Assembly: GCA_945863085.1 (NCBI GenBank)
Contig: CAMBCD010000119.1
Location: 1-7,983 of the forward strand
Direction: 5' to 3'
Origin: Bordetella parapertussis
GTDB taxonomy: Bacteria > Pseudomonadota > Gammaproteobacteria > Burkholderiales > SG8-41
DNA: 7,983 bases
Part shown: positions 1 through 7,983 of the stretch, piece by piece
Numbering within the stretch: position 1 is the first letter of the stretch
How the letters are laid out: each line of letters starts with the position of its first letter
Position numbers and translations under genes: made by a program
The notes under the pieces: generated by a model
Told to the model about the DNA's origin: nothing
The model's input: the letters and a program-made list of their open reading frames with translations, nothing else
Databases searched by the model: none

Positions 1-1088
1 ACCGGCTCCCATGAATTCCATGTGCTCGCCGACTCCGGTGAGGACGCCATCGCCTACTGCCCGCAATCCGATTACGCGGCCAATGTTGAACTGGCGGAAG
101 CCGTGGCGCCGGCTGCAACACGCGCGGCAGCGACACTGCCGCTGCACAAAGTGCATACACCCGGCGTCAAGACCATCACCGAGCTGTGCGCCTTTCTCAA
201 AGTGCCGGCGCAACATACCGTCAAGGCCGTGGTGGTCGACGGAGCCGACGGCAAACCGGTGCTGCTGCTGGTGCGCGGTGATCATGAGTTGAACATGGTC
301 AAGGCCGGCAAACTGGCGCAGTTGAAACAACCGGTGACGTTTTCGTCCGTGGAATCCATTCGCGCCGCATTTGGCGCCGATCCCGGTTCGCTGGGGCCGG
401 CAGGTTACACCGGCACGGTAATCGCCGATCGCGCGGTGATGGCGATGGCGGATTTTGTCATTGGCGCCAATACCAACGACCATCATTACACCGGCGCCAA
501 TATCGGCCGCGATTTCGCCGTACCCGCCGTCGCCGACATCCGCAACGTCGTCACCGGCGATCCCTCGCCCGACGGCAAGGGATCGCTGGAACTCTGCCGT
601 GGCATCGAAGTCGGCCACATTTTCCAGTTGCGCACCAAATACTCCGAAGCCCTAAAACTTGGATTCCTCGACGAGGGTGGCAAAACACAGATCATGGAAA
701 TGGGCTGTTACGGCATCGGCGTCACGCGCATCGTCGCTGCGGCGATCGAGCAGAACCACGATGAGCGCGGCATCATGTTCCCGCGCGCCATCGCGCCCTT
801 CGATGTCGCCATCGTGCCCATCGGTTATCACAAAAGTGCTGCGGTCAAAGAGGCTGCCGACCAGTTATATGCCGACCTGCAGGCTGAAGGCATCGATGTG
901 CTGCTCGACAACCGCGACGAACGGCCCGGCGCGATGTTCGCCGACATGGAATTGATCGGCGTGCCGCACCGCGTCGTCATCGGTGACCGTGGCCTGAAGG
1001 AAGGCCAGATCGAATACAAAGGCCGGCGCGATGCGGAGCCTCGCAACCTGCCTCTGAGCGAGTCAAAAAACTTAATAAAATCAATGGT

Positions 1089-1101
<13 letters not shown>
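1..1101 (+). CDS. proS: Prolyl-tRNA synthetase, C-terminal part (5' end outside window)
   Basis: This enzyme charges tRNA-Pro with proline in the cytoplasm. The reading frame is open from base 1, so the gene starts upstream; 366 codons are visible. The bacterial-type enzyme is about 570 residues, so roughly the first 200 (class II motifs 1 and 2) are missing. The visible part begins with [14 protein letters not shown], which in the family leads into the YbaK-like editing insertion that hydrolyses mischarged Ala-tRNA-Pro. RGDHELN (about 274-294) and the [16 protein letters not shown] stretch (about 472-520) belong to that insertion. The catalytic core resumes with a class II motif 3 region, [10 protein letters not shown] (700-729), followed by the anticodon-binding domain (about 790-1080). 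The stop TAG lies 10 bases past the start of the next gene, so the two are probably co-transcribed. The family call is secure. Confidence 0.97.
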
Positions 1102-2334
<1,233 letters not shown>

Positions 2335-2338
2335 CAGC

Positions 2339-2713
2339 GTGAAACCGGAACAGGTCGTGCATGGCTGGCGCATCACCGCCACCGCCAGCCTTTACGCATT
2401 GCTGTTGCTGTGCCTGGCATGGGAAATATGGCTGGCGCCATTGCGGCCGGGCGGTTCATGGCTGGCGCTGAAGATGCTGCCGCTGCTGTGGATCGCACCG
2501 GGCATCACCCGCGGCCGGAGTTATACCTACCGCGCCTCAACCATGCTGATCCTCGCCTACTTTACCGAAGGTGTGGTGCGTGCCTGGTCGGACGGAGGTT
2601 TGAGCGCAAATCTCGCGGTCGCGGAAATCGTACTGTCGGTGGTGTTTTTTGGCGCAGCGATCGCCTGGGTGCGCGCCAGCCGGGCCGTCAGATCATCCAC
2701 AGCAGCAGCGTAA
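2339..2713 (+). CDS. DUF2069 family integral membrane protein
   Basis: This small inner-membrane protein of 124 residues has unknown function. Four hydrophobic segments are visible: about 14-33, 40-55, 66-80 and 88-112. The signatures LKMLPLLWIAPG, RGRSYTY and LAYFTEGVVRAWSD are what I recognise as DUF2069. A short Ala/Arg/Ser tail follows the last helix. The start is assigned to GTG at 2339, four bases after the wrbA stop. No ATG in this frame would preserve the first helix, and extending upstream runs through wrbA in another frame and gives low-complexity, non-membrane sequence. An AAGAG about 12 bp before the GTG may serve as the ribosome-binding site. The last 26 bp overlap the convergent DUF2905 gene. 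Family assignment is from memory of the conserved motifs. Confidence 0.85.
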   Translation: MKPEQVVHGWRITATASLYALLLLCLAWEIWLAPLRPGGSWLALKMLPLLWIAPGITRGRSYTYRASTMLILAYFTEGVVRAWSDGGLSANLAVAEIVLSVVFFGAAIAWVRASRAVRSSTAAA

Positions 2714-2882
2714 TCACCAGGGAAAAAACGATGCTGGTCGCCAGTGGAAAATAAAACTTCCGCCCGCGGTGCTGCAGTTGCAAATCCCCGGGCAGCCGGC
2801 CCAGCCCGAATTTGGCCAGCAACGGCCAAAGCAGGCCCAGCGCGAACAGGACGACGAGCAGCGTAAGCAGCCACTTCAGCAT
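2688..2882 (-). CDS. DUF2905 family small membrane protein
   Basis: This 64-residue protein has two transmembrane helices (about 2-22 and 46-63) joined by a short loop with the family hallmark FGLGRLPGDLQLQHRGRKFYFPLATSI. That pattern (GRLPGD... then FYFPLATSI) identifies DUF2905, a widespread bacterial family of unknown function. Full length and start match the family. The ATG at 2882 has an AGGA 13 bp upstream (2896-2899), a rather long spacing. It is the last gene of the minus-strand cluster, 58 bp downstream of leuA, so it may be expressed by read-through. Its 3' end overlaps the convergent DUF2069 gene by 26 bp. Confidence 0.88.
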   Translation of the reverse strand: MLKWLLTLLVVLFALGLLWPLLAKFGLGRLPGDLQLQHRGRKFYFPLATSIVFSLVITLLLWMI

Positions 2883-2940
2883 GTCATCTTAGTCGTCCTT
2901 ACCGTCGTCCGTTCACCAGGCCACGAACCAGCCTGCAGAG
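2883..2940 (-). other. leuA to DUF2905 spacer, no clear terminator
   Basis: This short gap contains a modest 5-bp stem (CAGGC/GCCTG, read on the minus strand) without a T-run after it, and a 7-base direct repeat GTCGTCC (2892-2898 and 2904-2910) with a 12-bp period. I see no intrinsic terminator here, which is compatible with read-through from leuA into the DUF2905 gene. Confidence 0.4.
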
Positions 2941-4482
2941 TTAAAGCTGCGGATTCAGCCGTTCCGCTTTTGCGCAGAGTTTGTTCAGCGCATTGATGTA
3001 CGCCTTGGCCGAAGCCACCACGATATCGGTGTCCGCACCCTGGCCGTTGACGATGCGCCCGTCCTTCGACAGCCGCACGGTCACCTCACCCTGGGCGTCG
3101 GTGCCGGTGGTGATGGCATTGACCGAATAAAGCAACAGTTCGGCCTTGCTCACCACCAGCGCCTCAATCGCCTTGAATGCGGCATCCACCGGTCCGCTGC
3201 CATGTGCTTCGGACGGCAATTCCTTGCCGTCGTCGGACATGACGAGGCGCGCATAAGGCTGCTCGCCGGTTTCGGAATGCGCCGTCAGCGAGACCAGGTT
3301 GTAACGTTCATTCTCGATGTGCTCGAGATTCTCTTCGGTAATCAGCGCGTGCAGATCCTCGTCGAAAATCTCGCGTTTTTTGTCAGCGAGCTCCTTGAAG
3401 CGTTTGAACGCGGCGTTGAGCGCCTCTTCCGACTCCAGGTCGACACCGATTTCGTGCAGCCGGGTTTTGAAGGCATTGCGGCCGGAGAGTTTGCCCAACG
3501 TCAGCCGGTTGGTCGTCCAGCCCACCGATTCCGCACTCATGATTTCGTAGGTCTCGCGGTGTTTCAACACGCCGTCCTGGTGGATCCCGGATTCATGCGA
3601 AAACGCGTTGGCACCGACGATGGCCTTGTTCGGCTGCACCGGATAACCGGTGATGCCGGATACGAGTTTCGAGGCCGGCACGATCTGCGTGATGTCGATA
3701 TTGGTATCGCAGGAAAACAGATCCTGGCGTGTGCGTACCGCCATGACGATTTCCTCCAGCGCCGCATTGCCGGCCCGTTCACCGAGGCCGTTGATGGTGC
3801 ACTCCACCTGGCGTGCGCCGTTCTGCACCGCGGCCAGCGAGTTGGCAACGGCCAGGCCGAGGTCATTGTGGCAATGCACCGACCACACCGCCTGGTCGGC
3901 GTTGGGAATGCGTTCGCGCAGGTTCTTGATGAGCCGCCCGAACTGGTCCGGCAGCGTATAACCCACGGTGTCCGGCACATTGATGGTTGTCGCACCGGCC
4001 TTGATCACCTGCTCAAGGATGCGGCACAGAAAATCGAGATCGGACCGGCCGGCGTCTTCCGGAGAAAACTCGACGTTGTCGGTGTATTCCCGCGCCCATT
4101 TGATCGCTCGTACCGCCTGCTCAATGACCTGCGACGGCTCCATGCGCAGCTTCTTTTCCATGTGTATCGGCGACGTCGCGATGAAAGTATGCACCCGCGG
4201 GCGTGCCGCGACCCTGACCGCCTCACCGCAGCGGCGGATATCGCGTTCATTGGCACGCGCCAGACCGCAGACAGCGCTGTCCTTGATCGCGCGTGCAACC
4301 GCCTGCACCGACTCGAAATCGCCGTCGCTGGCCGCCGGGAAACCGGCCTCGATGATGTCCACCCGCATGCGCTCCAGCTGCCGCGCGATGCGGAGTTTGT
4401 CGTCCTTGCTCATCGACGCACCGGGGCTTTGTTCGCCATCGCGCATCGTCGTGTCAAATATGATCAATTTTTCTGTGGCCAT
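2941..4482 (-). CDS. leuA: 2-isopropylmalate synthase
   Basis: LeuA catalyses the first committed step of leucine synthesis: acetyl-CoA plus 2-ketoisovalerate gives 2-isopropylmalate. The protein has 513 residues, the long proteobacterial form. The N-terminal TIM barrel carries [12 protein letters not shown] (10-21), with catalytic R14 and metal ligand D15. H203 and H205 in SVHCHNDLG and N239 in [11 protein letters not shown] are the other metal-site positions. The conserved [13 protein letters not shown] (295-307) falls in the linker. From about 390 the sequence matches the C-terminal LeuA regulatory domain that binds leucine for feedback inhibition, ending with the [17 protein letters not shown] segment. 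The start ATG at 4482 has a GAGG 8 bp upstream. All expected active-site residues are present. Expression may depend on the leader-like region upstream (4483-4743). Confidence 0.98.
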   Translation of the reverse strand: MATEKLIIFDTTMRDGEQSPGASMSKDDKLRIARQLERMRVDIIEAGFPAASDGDFESVQAVARAIKDSAVCGLARANERDIRRCGEAVRVAARPRVHTFIATSPIHMEKKLRMEPSQVIEQAVRAIKWAREYTDNVEFSPEDAGRSDLDFLCRILEQVIKAGATTINVPDTVGYTLPDQFGRLIKNLRERIPNADQAVWSVHCHNDLGLAVANSLAAVQNGARQVECTINGLGERAGNAALEEIVMAVRTRQDLFSCDTNIDITQIVPASKLVSGITGYPVQPNKAIVGANAFSHESGIHQDGVLKHRETYEIMSAESVGWTTNRLTLGKLSGRNAFKTRLHEIGVDLESEEALNAAFKRFKELADKKREIFDEDLHALITEENLEHIENERYNLVSLTAHSETGEQPYARLVMSDDGKELPSEAHGSGPVDAAFKAIEALVVSKAELLLYSVNAITTGTDAQGEVTVRLSKDGRIVNGQGADTDIVVASAKAYINALNKLCAKAERLNPQL

Positions 4483-4490
4483 GATTCAAA

Positions 4491-4495
4491 CCTCA
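4491..4495 (-). promoter_or_regulatory. Shine-Dalgarno of leuA
   Basis: On the minus strand TGAGG sits 8 bases before the leuA ATG, a good position. It lies just 11 bases after the 4507-4527 stem-loop, so folding there could influence access by ribosomes. Confidence 0.7.
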
Positions 4496-4506
4496 GTCTC
4501 TGCTTT

Positions 4507-4558
4507 GGGCGCAGTCATTGCGCGCCCGGAATCGGGGTTCCCGGCACCGTGTTCCGGG
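4507..4558 (-). promoter_or_regulatory. Overlapping alternative stem-loops in the leuA 5' UTR
   Basis: Three perfect stems can be drawn in the RNA between the small leucine-rich ORF and leuA. Stem A pairs 4525-4531 with 4552-4558 (CCCGGAA/TTCCGGG, 7 bp). Stem B pairs 4540-4544 with 4554-4558 (CCCGG/CCGGG, 5 bp). Stem C pairs 4507-4512 with 4522-4527 (GGGCGC/GCGCCC, 6 bp, 9-nt loop). A is incompatible with both B and C because they share bases, while B and C can coexist. A GCGCGC in stem C (4520-4525) can also pair with GCGCGC at the end of the small ORF (4599-4604). Mutually exclusive stems are the usual layout of an attenuator, but no stem is followed by a U-tract. The stems are seen; their function is inferred. 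Confidence 0.4.
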
Positions 4559-4593
4559 CCGGACTGAAATGCACTACAAGATGGGAGGGGGGG

Positions 4594-4707
4594 TTAGTGC
4601 GCGCGGCCGCGCAGCAGCAGACCGGCCAGCGCAAGCGCGGCAACGGAAAGAAGCGGGAGGTGTTGCTTTTGCTTCTTAAGCTTCTGTGTCTGCGTTAAAC
4701 GATCCAT
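4594..4707 (-). CDS. Candidate 37-codon leucine-rich leader peptide upstream of leuA
   Basis: This is a short complete ORF, ATG at 4707 to TAA at 4594-4596, lying 111 bp upstream of leuA and after pssA. Ten of its 37 residues are leucine (4, 10, 17, 19, 20, 25, 27, 30, 31, 32), ending in LAGLLLRGRAH with three consecutive CTG codons just before the stop. It has no isoleucine and one valine. A Lys/Gln-rich first half precedes a hydrophobic second half. The E. coli leuL peptide, as I recall it, also has a run of leucines followed by an RGR segment. Position, composition and clustered Leu codons fit a leucine-sensing leader peptide. There is no Shine-Dalgarno; the predicted transcription start nearly coincides with the ATG. 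A small membrane peptide, or a chance ORF in GC-rich DNA, remains possible. Confidence 0.35.
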   Translation of the reverse strand: MDRLTQTQKLKKQKQHLPLLSVAALALAGLLLRGRAH

Positions 4708-4714
4708 GCGAAGA

Positions 4715-4743
4715 AATATATCGGCTTTTTTCCGGCCGTGCAA
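4715..4743 (-). promoter_or_regulatory. Possible sigma70-type promoter for leuA leader
   Basis: On the minus strand TTGCAC (4743-4738) and TATATT (4720-4715) are separated by exactly 17 bases. The -10 matches the consensus at 5 of 6 positions and the -35 at 3 of 6. It begins just past the pssA stop, is one of the few A/T-rich spots of the gap, and would start RNA near 4707-4709. This would give leuA its own promoter in addition to any read-through from the ilv-psd-pssA genes. Confidence 0.45.
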
Positions 4744-4748
4744 GCCGG

Positions 4749-5570
4749 CTACCCGGCAGCCGCAGGCGGCGGGGGCTTGCGGCGGAAGCGGTCATAGATC
4801 CACAACGCATACCCAGAGAGGCCATAAAGCCCGAACAGCGTGAACAGGAGTTCGGGAATCGTGTTCGCAAAGGAAATCAGCAGCACAAAACCCAGCGCAA
4901 TCGCAACCACCGCCGAAAATGGCACGCTCTTGCGCAGGTTGATGTCCTTGCCGCTGTAGAAACGGAGATTGGTAACCATGGTCAGGCCCGCAACCAGCGT
5001 CAATCCCCAGGCCAGCCATTTCACTTCGGCGCCCTTTACTTCGTATTGGGTCATCACCAAAACAAGTCCGGCAACCACTGCCGCCGCCGCGGGGCTGGGC
5101 AGGCCCTGGAAAAAACGCTTGTCGACGACGTCGATGTTGGTATTGAACCGGGCGAGCCGCAACGCCGCGCAGGCGCAATAGACAAAGGCTGCAATCCAGC
5201 CCAGCTTGGTGGACAGCCACGGCCCGAGCAGCGGCACGGTGTTCATCGCCGCGAAGTCCTTCAACGCCCAGACATAAACCACCAGCGCCGGCGCCACGCC
5301 GAACGAAACCATGTCGGAGAGGCTGTCGAGTTCGGCGCCAAATGCACTTTGCGTGTGCGTCAGCCGCGCCACGCGACCGTCCAGCCCGTCGAGTACCAGC
5401 GCCACGAAAATCGCAATCGCCGCCTGCTCAAATCGACCGCCGACCGCCTGCACGATTGCGTAAAAACCGGCAAACAGCGCCGCAAGCGTGAACATGTTGG
5501 GCAGCCAATAGATGCCCCGCCGCGCAAAGCGGGATTTGATGAACTGTTTGTGTTCCTTGAGTTCAGCCAT
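4749..5570 (-). CDS. pssA: CDP-diacylglycerol-serine O-phosphatidyltransferase
   Basis: This inner-membrane enzyme joins serine to CDP-diacylglycerol to form phosphatidylserine, the substrate of Psd encoded just upstream. The 273-residue protein shows the complete CDP-alcohol phosphatidyltransferase signature: D61, D64, G65, A68, R69, G78, D82 and D86 in DGLDGRVAR...GAELDSLSD. About seven to eight hydrophobic stretches are visible, the first at 22-42 and the last at 236-258. It is therefore the Bacillus-type integral membrane PssA, not the phospholipase-D-like E. coli enzyme. The N-terminus is basic (KSRFARRG) and the C-terminus ends in a proline/alanine tail (PPPPAAAG). The start ATG at 5570 lacks a strong Shine-Dalgarno. 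The psd stop is 63 bp upstream; that gap has a CCGGC-ATGC-GCCGG stem and nothing else notable. Confidence 0.96.
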   Translation of the reverse strand: MAELKEHKQFIKSRFARRGIYWLPNMFTLAALFAGFYAIVQAVGGRFEQAAIAIFVALVLDGLDGRVARLTHTQSAFGAELDSLSDMVSFGVAPALVVYVWALKDFAAMNTVPLLGPWLSTKLGWIAAFVYCACAALRLARFNTNIDVVDKRFFQGLPSPAAAAVVAGLVLVMTQYEVKGAEVKWLAWGLTLVAGLTMVTNLRFYSGKDINLRKSVPFSAVVAIALGFVLLISFANTIPELLFTLFGLYGLSGYALWIYDRFRRKPPPPAAAG

Positions 5571-5633
5571 GGTGGATCATCTTAAACCATAGTGCCGGAT
5601 GGCGTCCGTACGGTAACCGGCGCATGCCGGGCA

Positions 5634-6278
5634 TCAAGGCAGCGCCGCCAGCACGGTCTCGGTTGCGTAAACCTTGTCGCCCACGGTGACCCGCGGCGTT
5701 GCAGTCAAGGGCAGGTACACATCCACCCGCGAACCGAAACGGATAAAGCCGAAACGTTCACCGCGCGCCAGTTGCTGCCCCTCTTTGACGTAACAGAGGA
5801 TGCGCCGGGCAATCAGTCCGGCAACCTGCACACAGGTCACGTTCAGGCCGGCCGGCGTACGCAGGTAAATTACTGCGCGCTCGTTTTCCGCGGAAGCCTT
5901 GGCCAGATCGGCGTTGAAAAACTTGCCGGGGAAATACCAGGTTTTCTCCACCACCCCGTCCACCGGACTGCGGTTGGAATGGGCATTGAACACATTCATG
6001 AACACGCTGATCTTCAGCGCATCCCGCTCCAGGTAGGGGTCGCGCGCTTTTTCCACGGAAACAATCCGCCCGTCTGCGGGCGACAGCACTGCGCCGACTT
6101 CAGCGGGAACCTGTCGCGGCGGATCGCGGAAAAACTGCACCATAAAAATGACGATCAGCCACGGGAAAGCCGCCCAGCCGAAACCCGCCCAGGCATGGAT
6201 ACCGATCGTCACTACCAGCGCGATGGCGATGAACGGCCAGCCTTCGCGGGCAATGATGGGGTGGGGATAGTGGCTCAT
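5634..6278 (-). CDS. psd: Phosphatidylserine decarboxylase proenzyme, short type
   Basis: Psd decarboxylates phosphatidylserine to phosphatidylethanolamine at the inner membrane. With the ATG at 6278 it has 214 residues, matching the short class rather than the roughly 320-residue E. coli enzyme with its LGST motif. The self-cleavage site is GS in [11 protein letters not shown] (G182-S183), where the serine becomes the pyruvoyl group of the small alpha chain. Other family marks are FFRDPPR (49-55), the SPADGRIV segment (66-73), and [17 protein letters not shown] (92-108). One or two hydrophobic helices at 15-48 anchor it. An in-frame TTG at 6284 would add two residues; neither start has a recognisable Shine-Dalgarno. 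An 11-bp inverted repeat ends only 12 bases before the ATG. It is followed by pssA, the preceding step of the same pathway. Confidence 0.95.
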   Translation of the reverse strand: MSHYPHPIIAREGWPFIAIALVVTIGIHAWAGFGWAAFPWLIVIFMVQFFRDPPRQVPAEVGAVLSPADGRIVSVEKARDPYLERDALKISVFMNVFNAHSNRSPVDGVVEKTWYFPGKFFNADLAKASAENERAVIYLRTPAGLNVTCVQVAGLIARRILCYVKEGQQLARGERFGFIRFGSRVDVYLPLTATPRVTVGDKVYATETVLAALP

Positions 6279-6290
6279 GGGCAAATGGCA

Positions 6291-6349
6291 AAAGGCGGTT
6301 TACGCAGGGCTCGCCGTTCGAGGCGAATTCCCCGGCGCAAACCGCCTTT
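6291..6349 (-). terminator. Perfect 11-bp inverted repeat between ilvC and psd (candidate terminator)
   Basis: AAAGGCGGTTT (6291-6301) and AAACCGCCTTT (6339-6349) are perfect inverted copies around a 37-nt loop. On the minus-strand RNA the stem can extend inward with GCGC/GCGT-type pairs and a GGG/CCC pair. The loop can itself fold (TCGCC/GGCGA). The 3' arm runs into TTTT and then GCCATTTGCCC before the psd ATG. It could be a weak intrinsic terminator for ilvC, an mRNA-stabilising stem, or a structure that blocks psd translation. The repeat is plain in the sequence; the role is inferred. The rest of the gap has a 7-base direct repeat (CGTCGCT at 6352 and 6364) and nothing else. Confidence 0.5.
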
Positions 6350-6383
6350 CACGTCGCTATTCGCGTCGCTGTTTGCGTGGTTG

Positions 6384-7430
<1,047 letters not shown>

Positions 7431-7437
7431 TCATGCG

Positions 7438-7462
7438 CCGGCAGGAGCGAAAGCCCTGCCAG
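7438..7462 (-). other. Stem-loop in the ilvH-ilvC spacer
   Basis: GGCAGG (7440-7445) and CCTGCC (7455-7460) form a perfect 6-bp stem around a 9-nt loop. It extends by a G-C and a G-U pair to 7438 and 7462. There is no T-run on the downstream side, so it is unlikely to terminate transcription. An mRNA processing or stability element that sets the ilvH to ilvC ratio is possible. Confidence 0.4.
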
Positions 7463-7467
7463 CCCCC

Positions 7468-7959
7468 TCAAACTTTTAATATACGTTCGCCACGGCCGAT
7501 ACCGGAAGCTCCGGTGCGAACCGTCTCGAGTATCGCCGCCGGATCAATGGCCTTGAGAAACGCGTCCAGTTTCGAACCCGGTCCGGTCAGCTCTATTGTG
7601 TAATCCTTGTCGGTGACATCGATGATGCGCCCGCGGAAAATATCCACCATGCGCTTCATCTCTTCGCGATCCTTGCCTATTGCGCGCACCTTGACCAGCA
7701 TCAGTTCGCGCTCAATGTGGTCGCCCTCGGAAAGATCGACGACCTTGACCACGTCAACCAGCTTGTTCAGCTGCTTGTTGATCTGTTCGATGATGTCATC
7801 GGACCCGGAAGTCACGATGGTCATCCGCGACAGCGTTGCATCCTCGGTCGGCGCCACCGTCAGCGACTCGATGTTGTAACCGCGCGCCGAAAACAGTCCG
7901 GCCACCCGGGACAGCGCGCCCGCCTCGTTTTCCAGCAAAACCGAAATGATGTGTCTCAT
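7468..7959 (-). CDS. ilvH: Acetolactate synthase small (regulatory) subunit
   Basis: This subunit activates the catalytic large subunit of acetohydroxyacid synthase and confers feedback inhibition by valine. Its 163 residues match the IlvH/IlvN class of E. coli IlvH length. An N-terminal ACT domain covers about 2-78, beginning RHIISVLLENEAGALSRVAGLF. Positions N11, G14, S17, N29, T34 and A36, which matter for valine binding in E. coli IlvH, are all kept, so valine sensitivity is expected. The C-terminal half (about 83-158) is the ALS small-subunit domain with LMLVKVRA and GRIIDVTDKDYTIELTG. The stop lies 67 bp before the ilvC start. The upstream gene's probable stop is only 4 bp before this ATG; there is no strong Shine-Dalgarno, so translational coupling to the large subunit is likely. 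Confidence 0.97.
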   Translation of the reverse strand: MRHIISVLLENEAGALSRVAGLFSARGYNIESLTVAPTEDATLSRMTIVTSGSDDIIEQINKQLNKLVDVVKVVDLSEGDHIERELMLVKVRAIGKDREEMKRMVDIFRGRIIDVTDKDYTIELTGPGSKLDAFLKAIDPAAILETVRTGASGIGRGERILKV

Positions 7960-7963
7960 GGCA

Positions 7964-7983
7964 TCAGACCAAAATCATTTCCG
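7964..7983 (-). CDS. Probable 3' end of the acetolactate synthase large subunit gene
   Basis: Only about six codons are in the window. Read on the minus strand in one frame they give E-M-I-L-V-stop, with TGA four bases before the ilvH ATG. A C-terminus of this kind and this spacing fit the large subunit (ilvB/ilvI) that normally precedes ilvH. Another frame reads through to a TGA overlapping the ilvH ATG, so the exact frame is not proven. The call rests mostly on gene order. Confidence 0.4.

Noticed and set aside
4601..4612. 12-base palindrome GCGCGGCCGCGC as a protein-binding operator
   Set aside because: It falls in the Arg-Gly-Arg codons of the mini-ORF in a GC-rich context; nothing ties it to a known regulator.
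4594..4656. Hydrophobic plus Arg ending of the mini-ORF resembles a PEP-CTERM-like sorting tail
   Set aside because: The whole ORF is only 37 codons with no preceding secreted domain and no PEP/IPTL-type motif, so a truncated sorted protein is less likely than a leader peptide or chance ORF.
3202..4698. A 498-codon open frame on the + strand, antisense to leuA
   Set aside because: It mirrors the leuA codon structure, lacks domain motifs and a ribosome-binding site, and runs through the leader region. It is treated as a codon-bias shadow.
4731..4748. CCGGC/GCCGG stem right after the pssA stop as a terminator
   Set aside because: On the minus strand it is followed by AAAAAA rather than T residues, so it does not look like an intrinsic terminator in the pssA direction.
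4686..5585. A 299-codon open frame on the + strand opposite pssA
   Set aside because: The product is rich in Arg, Gln and His with no membrane or fold features, while the minus strand encodes an intact PssA.

Overview
The window (about 60% G+C by eye) looks like a chromosomal segment of a gammaproteobacterium, or a close relative in the Beta/Gammaproteobacteria. Reasons: the DUF2069 and DUF2905 small membrane proteins, a WrbA-type quinone oxidoreductase, a class I KARI of exactly 338 residues, and the block ilvB/I-ilvH-ilvC-psd-pssA-leuA, which I recall as common in these groups. I cannot name the genus. There are no mobile elements, tRNA/rRNA genes or CRISPR arrays, and nothing suggests recent transfer.

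Left part, + strand (1-2713): four tightly packed genes. These are the 3' two thirds of proS (prolyl-tRNA synthetase), a secreted lytic transglycosylase whose start overlaps the proS stop, a wrbA-like flavodoxin-fold NAD(P)H:quinone oxidoreductase, and a four-helix DUF2069 membrane protein with a GTG start just after wrbA. The DUF2069 gene runs convergently into the minus-strand DUF2905 gene and overlaps it by 26 bp.

Right part, - strand (2688-7983, read right to left): the last codons of a probable acetolactate synthase large subunit, then ilvH (regulatory subunit), ilvC (ketol-acid reductoisomerase), psd (short-type phosphatidylserine decarboxylase), pssA (CDP-DAG-serine phosphatidyltransferase), leuA (2-isopropylmalate synthase) and DUF2905. 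ilvBHC lead from pyruvate to dihydroxyisovalerate, the precursor of 2-ketoisovalerate. LeuA draws on that ketoacid for leucine. PssA and Psd make phosphatidylethanolamine and sit inside the amino-acid cluster.

The genes are ordinary; the interest is in the non-coding joints. The 266-bp pssA-leuA gap holds a promoter-like element, an unannotated 37-codon leucine-rich ORF with three consecutive CUG codons, and overlapping alternative stem-loops just before the leuA ribosome-binding site. Together they resemble a leuL-type leader, but no classical U-tract terminator is visible. The ilvC-psd gap holds a perfect 11-bp inverted repeat abutting a psd start that has no recognisable Shine-Dalgarno sequence. 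No long stretch is left unexplained.
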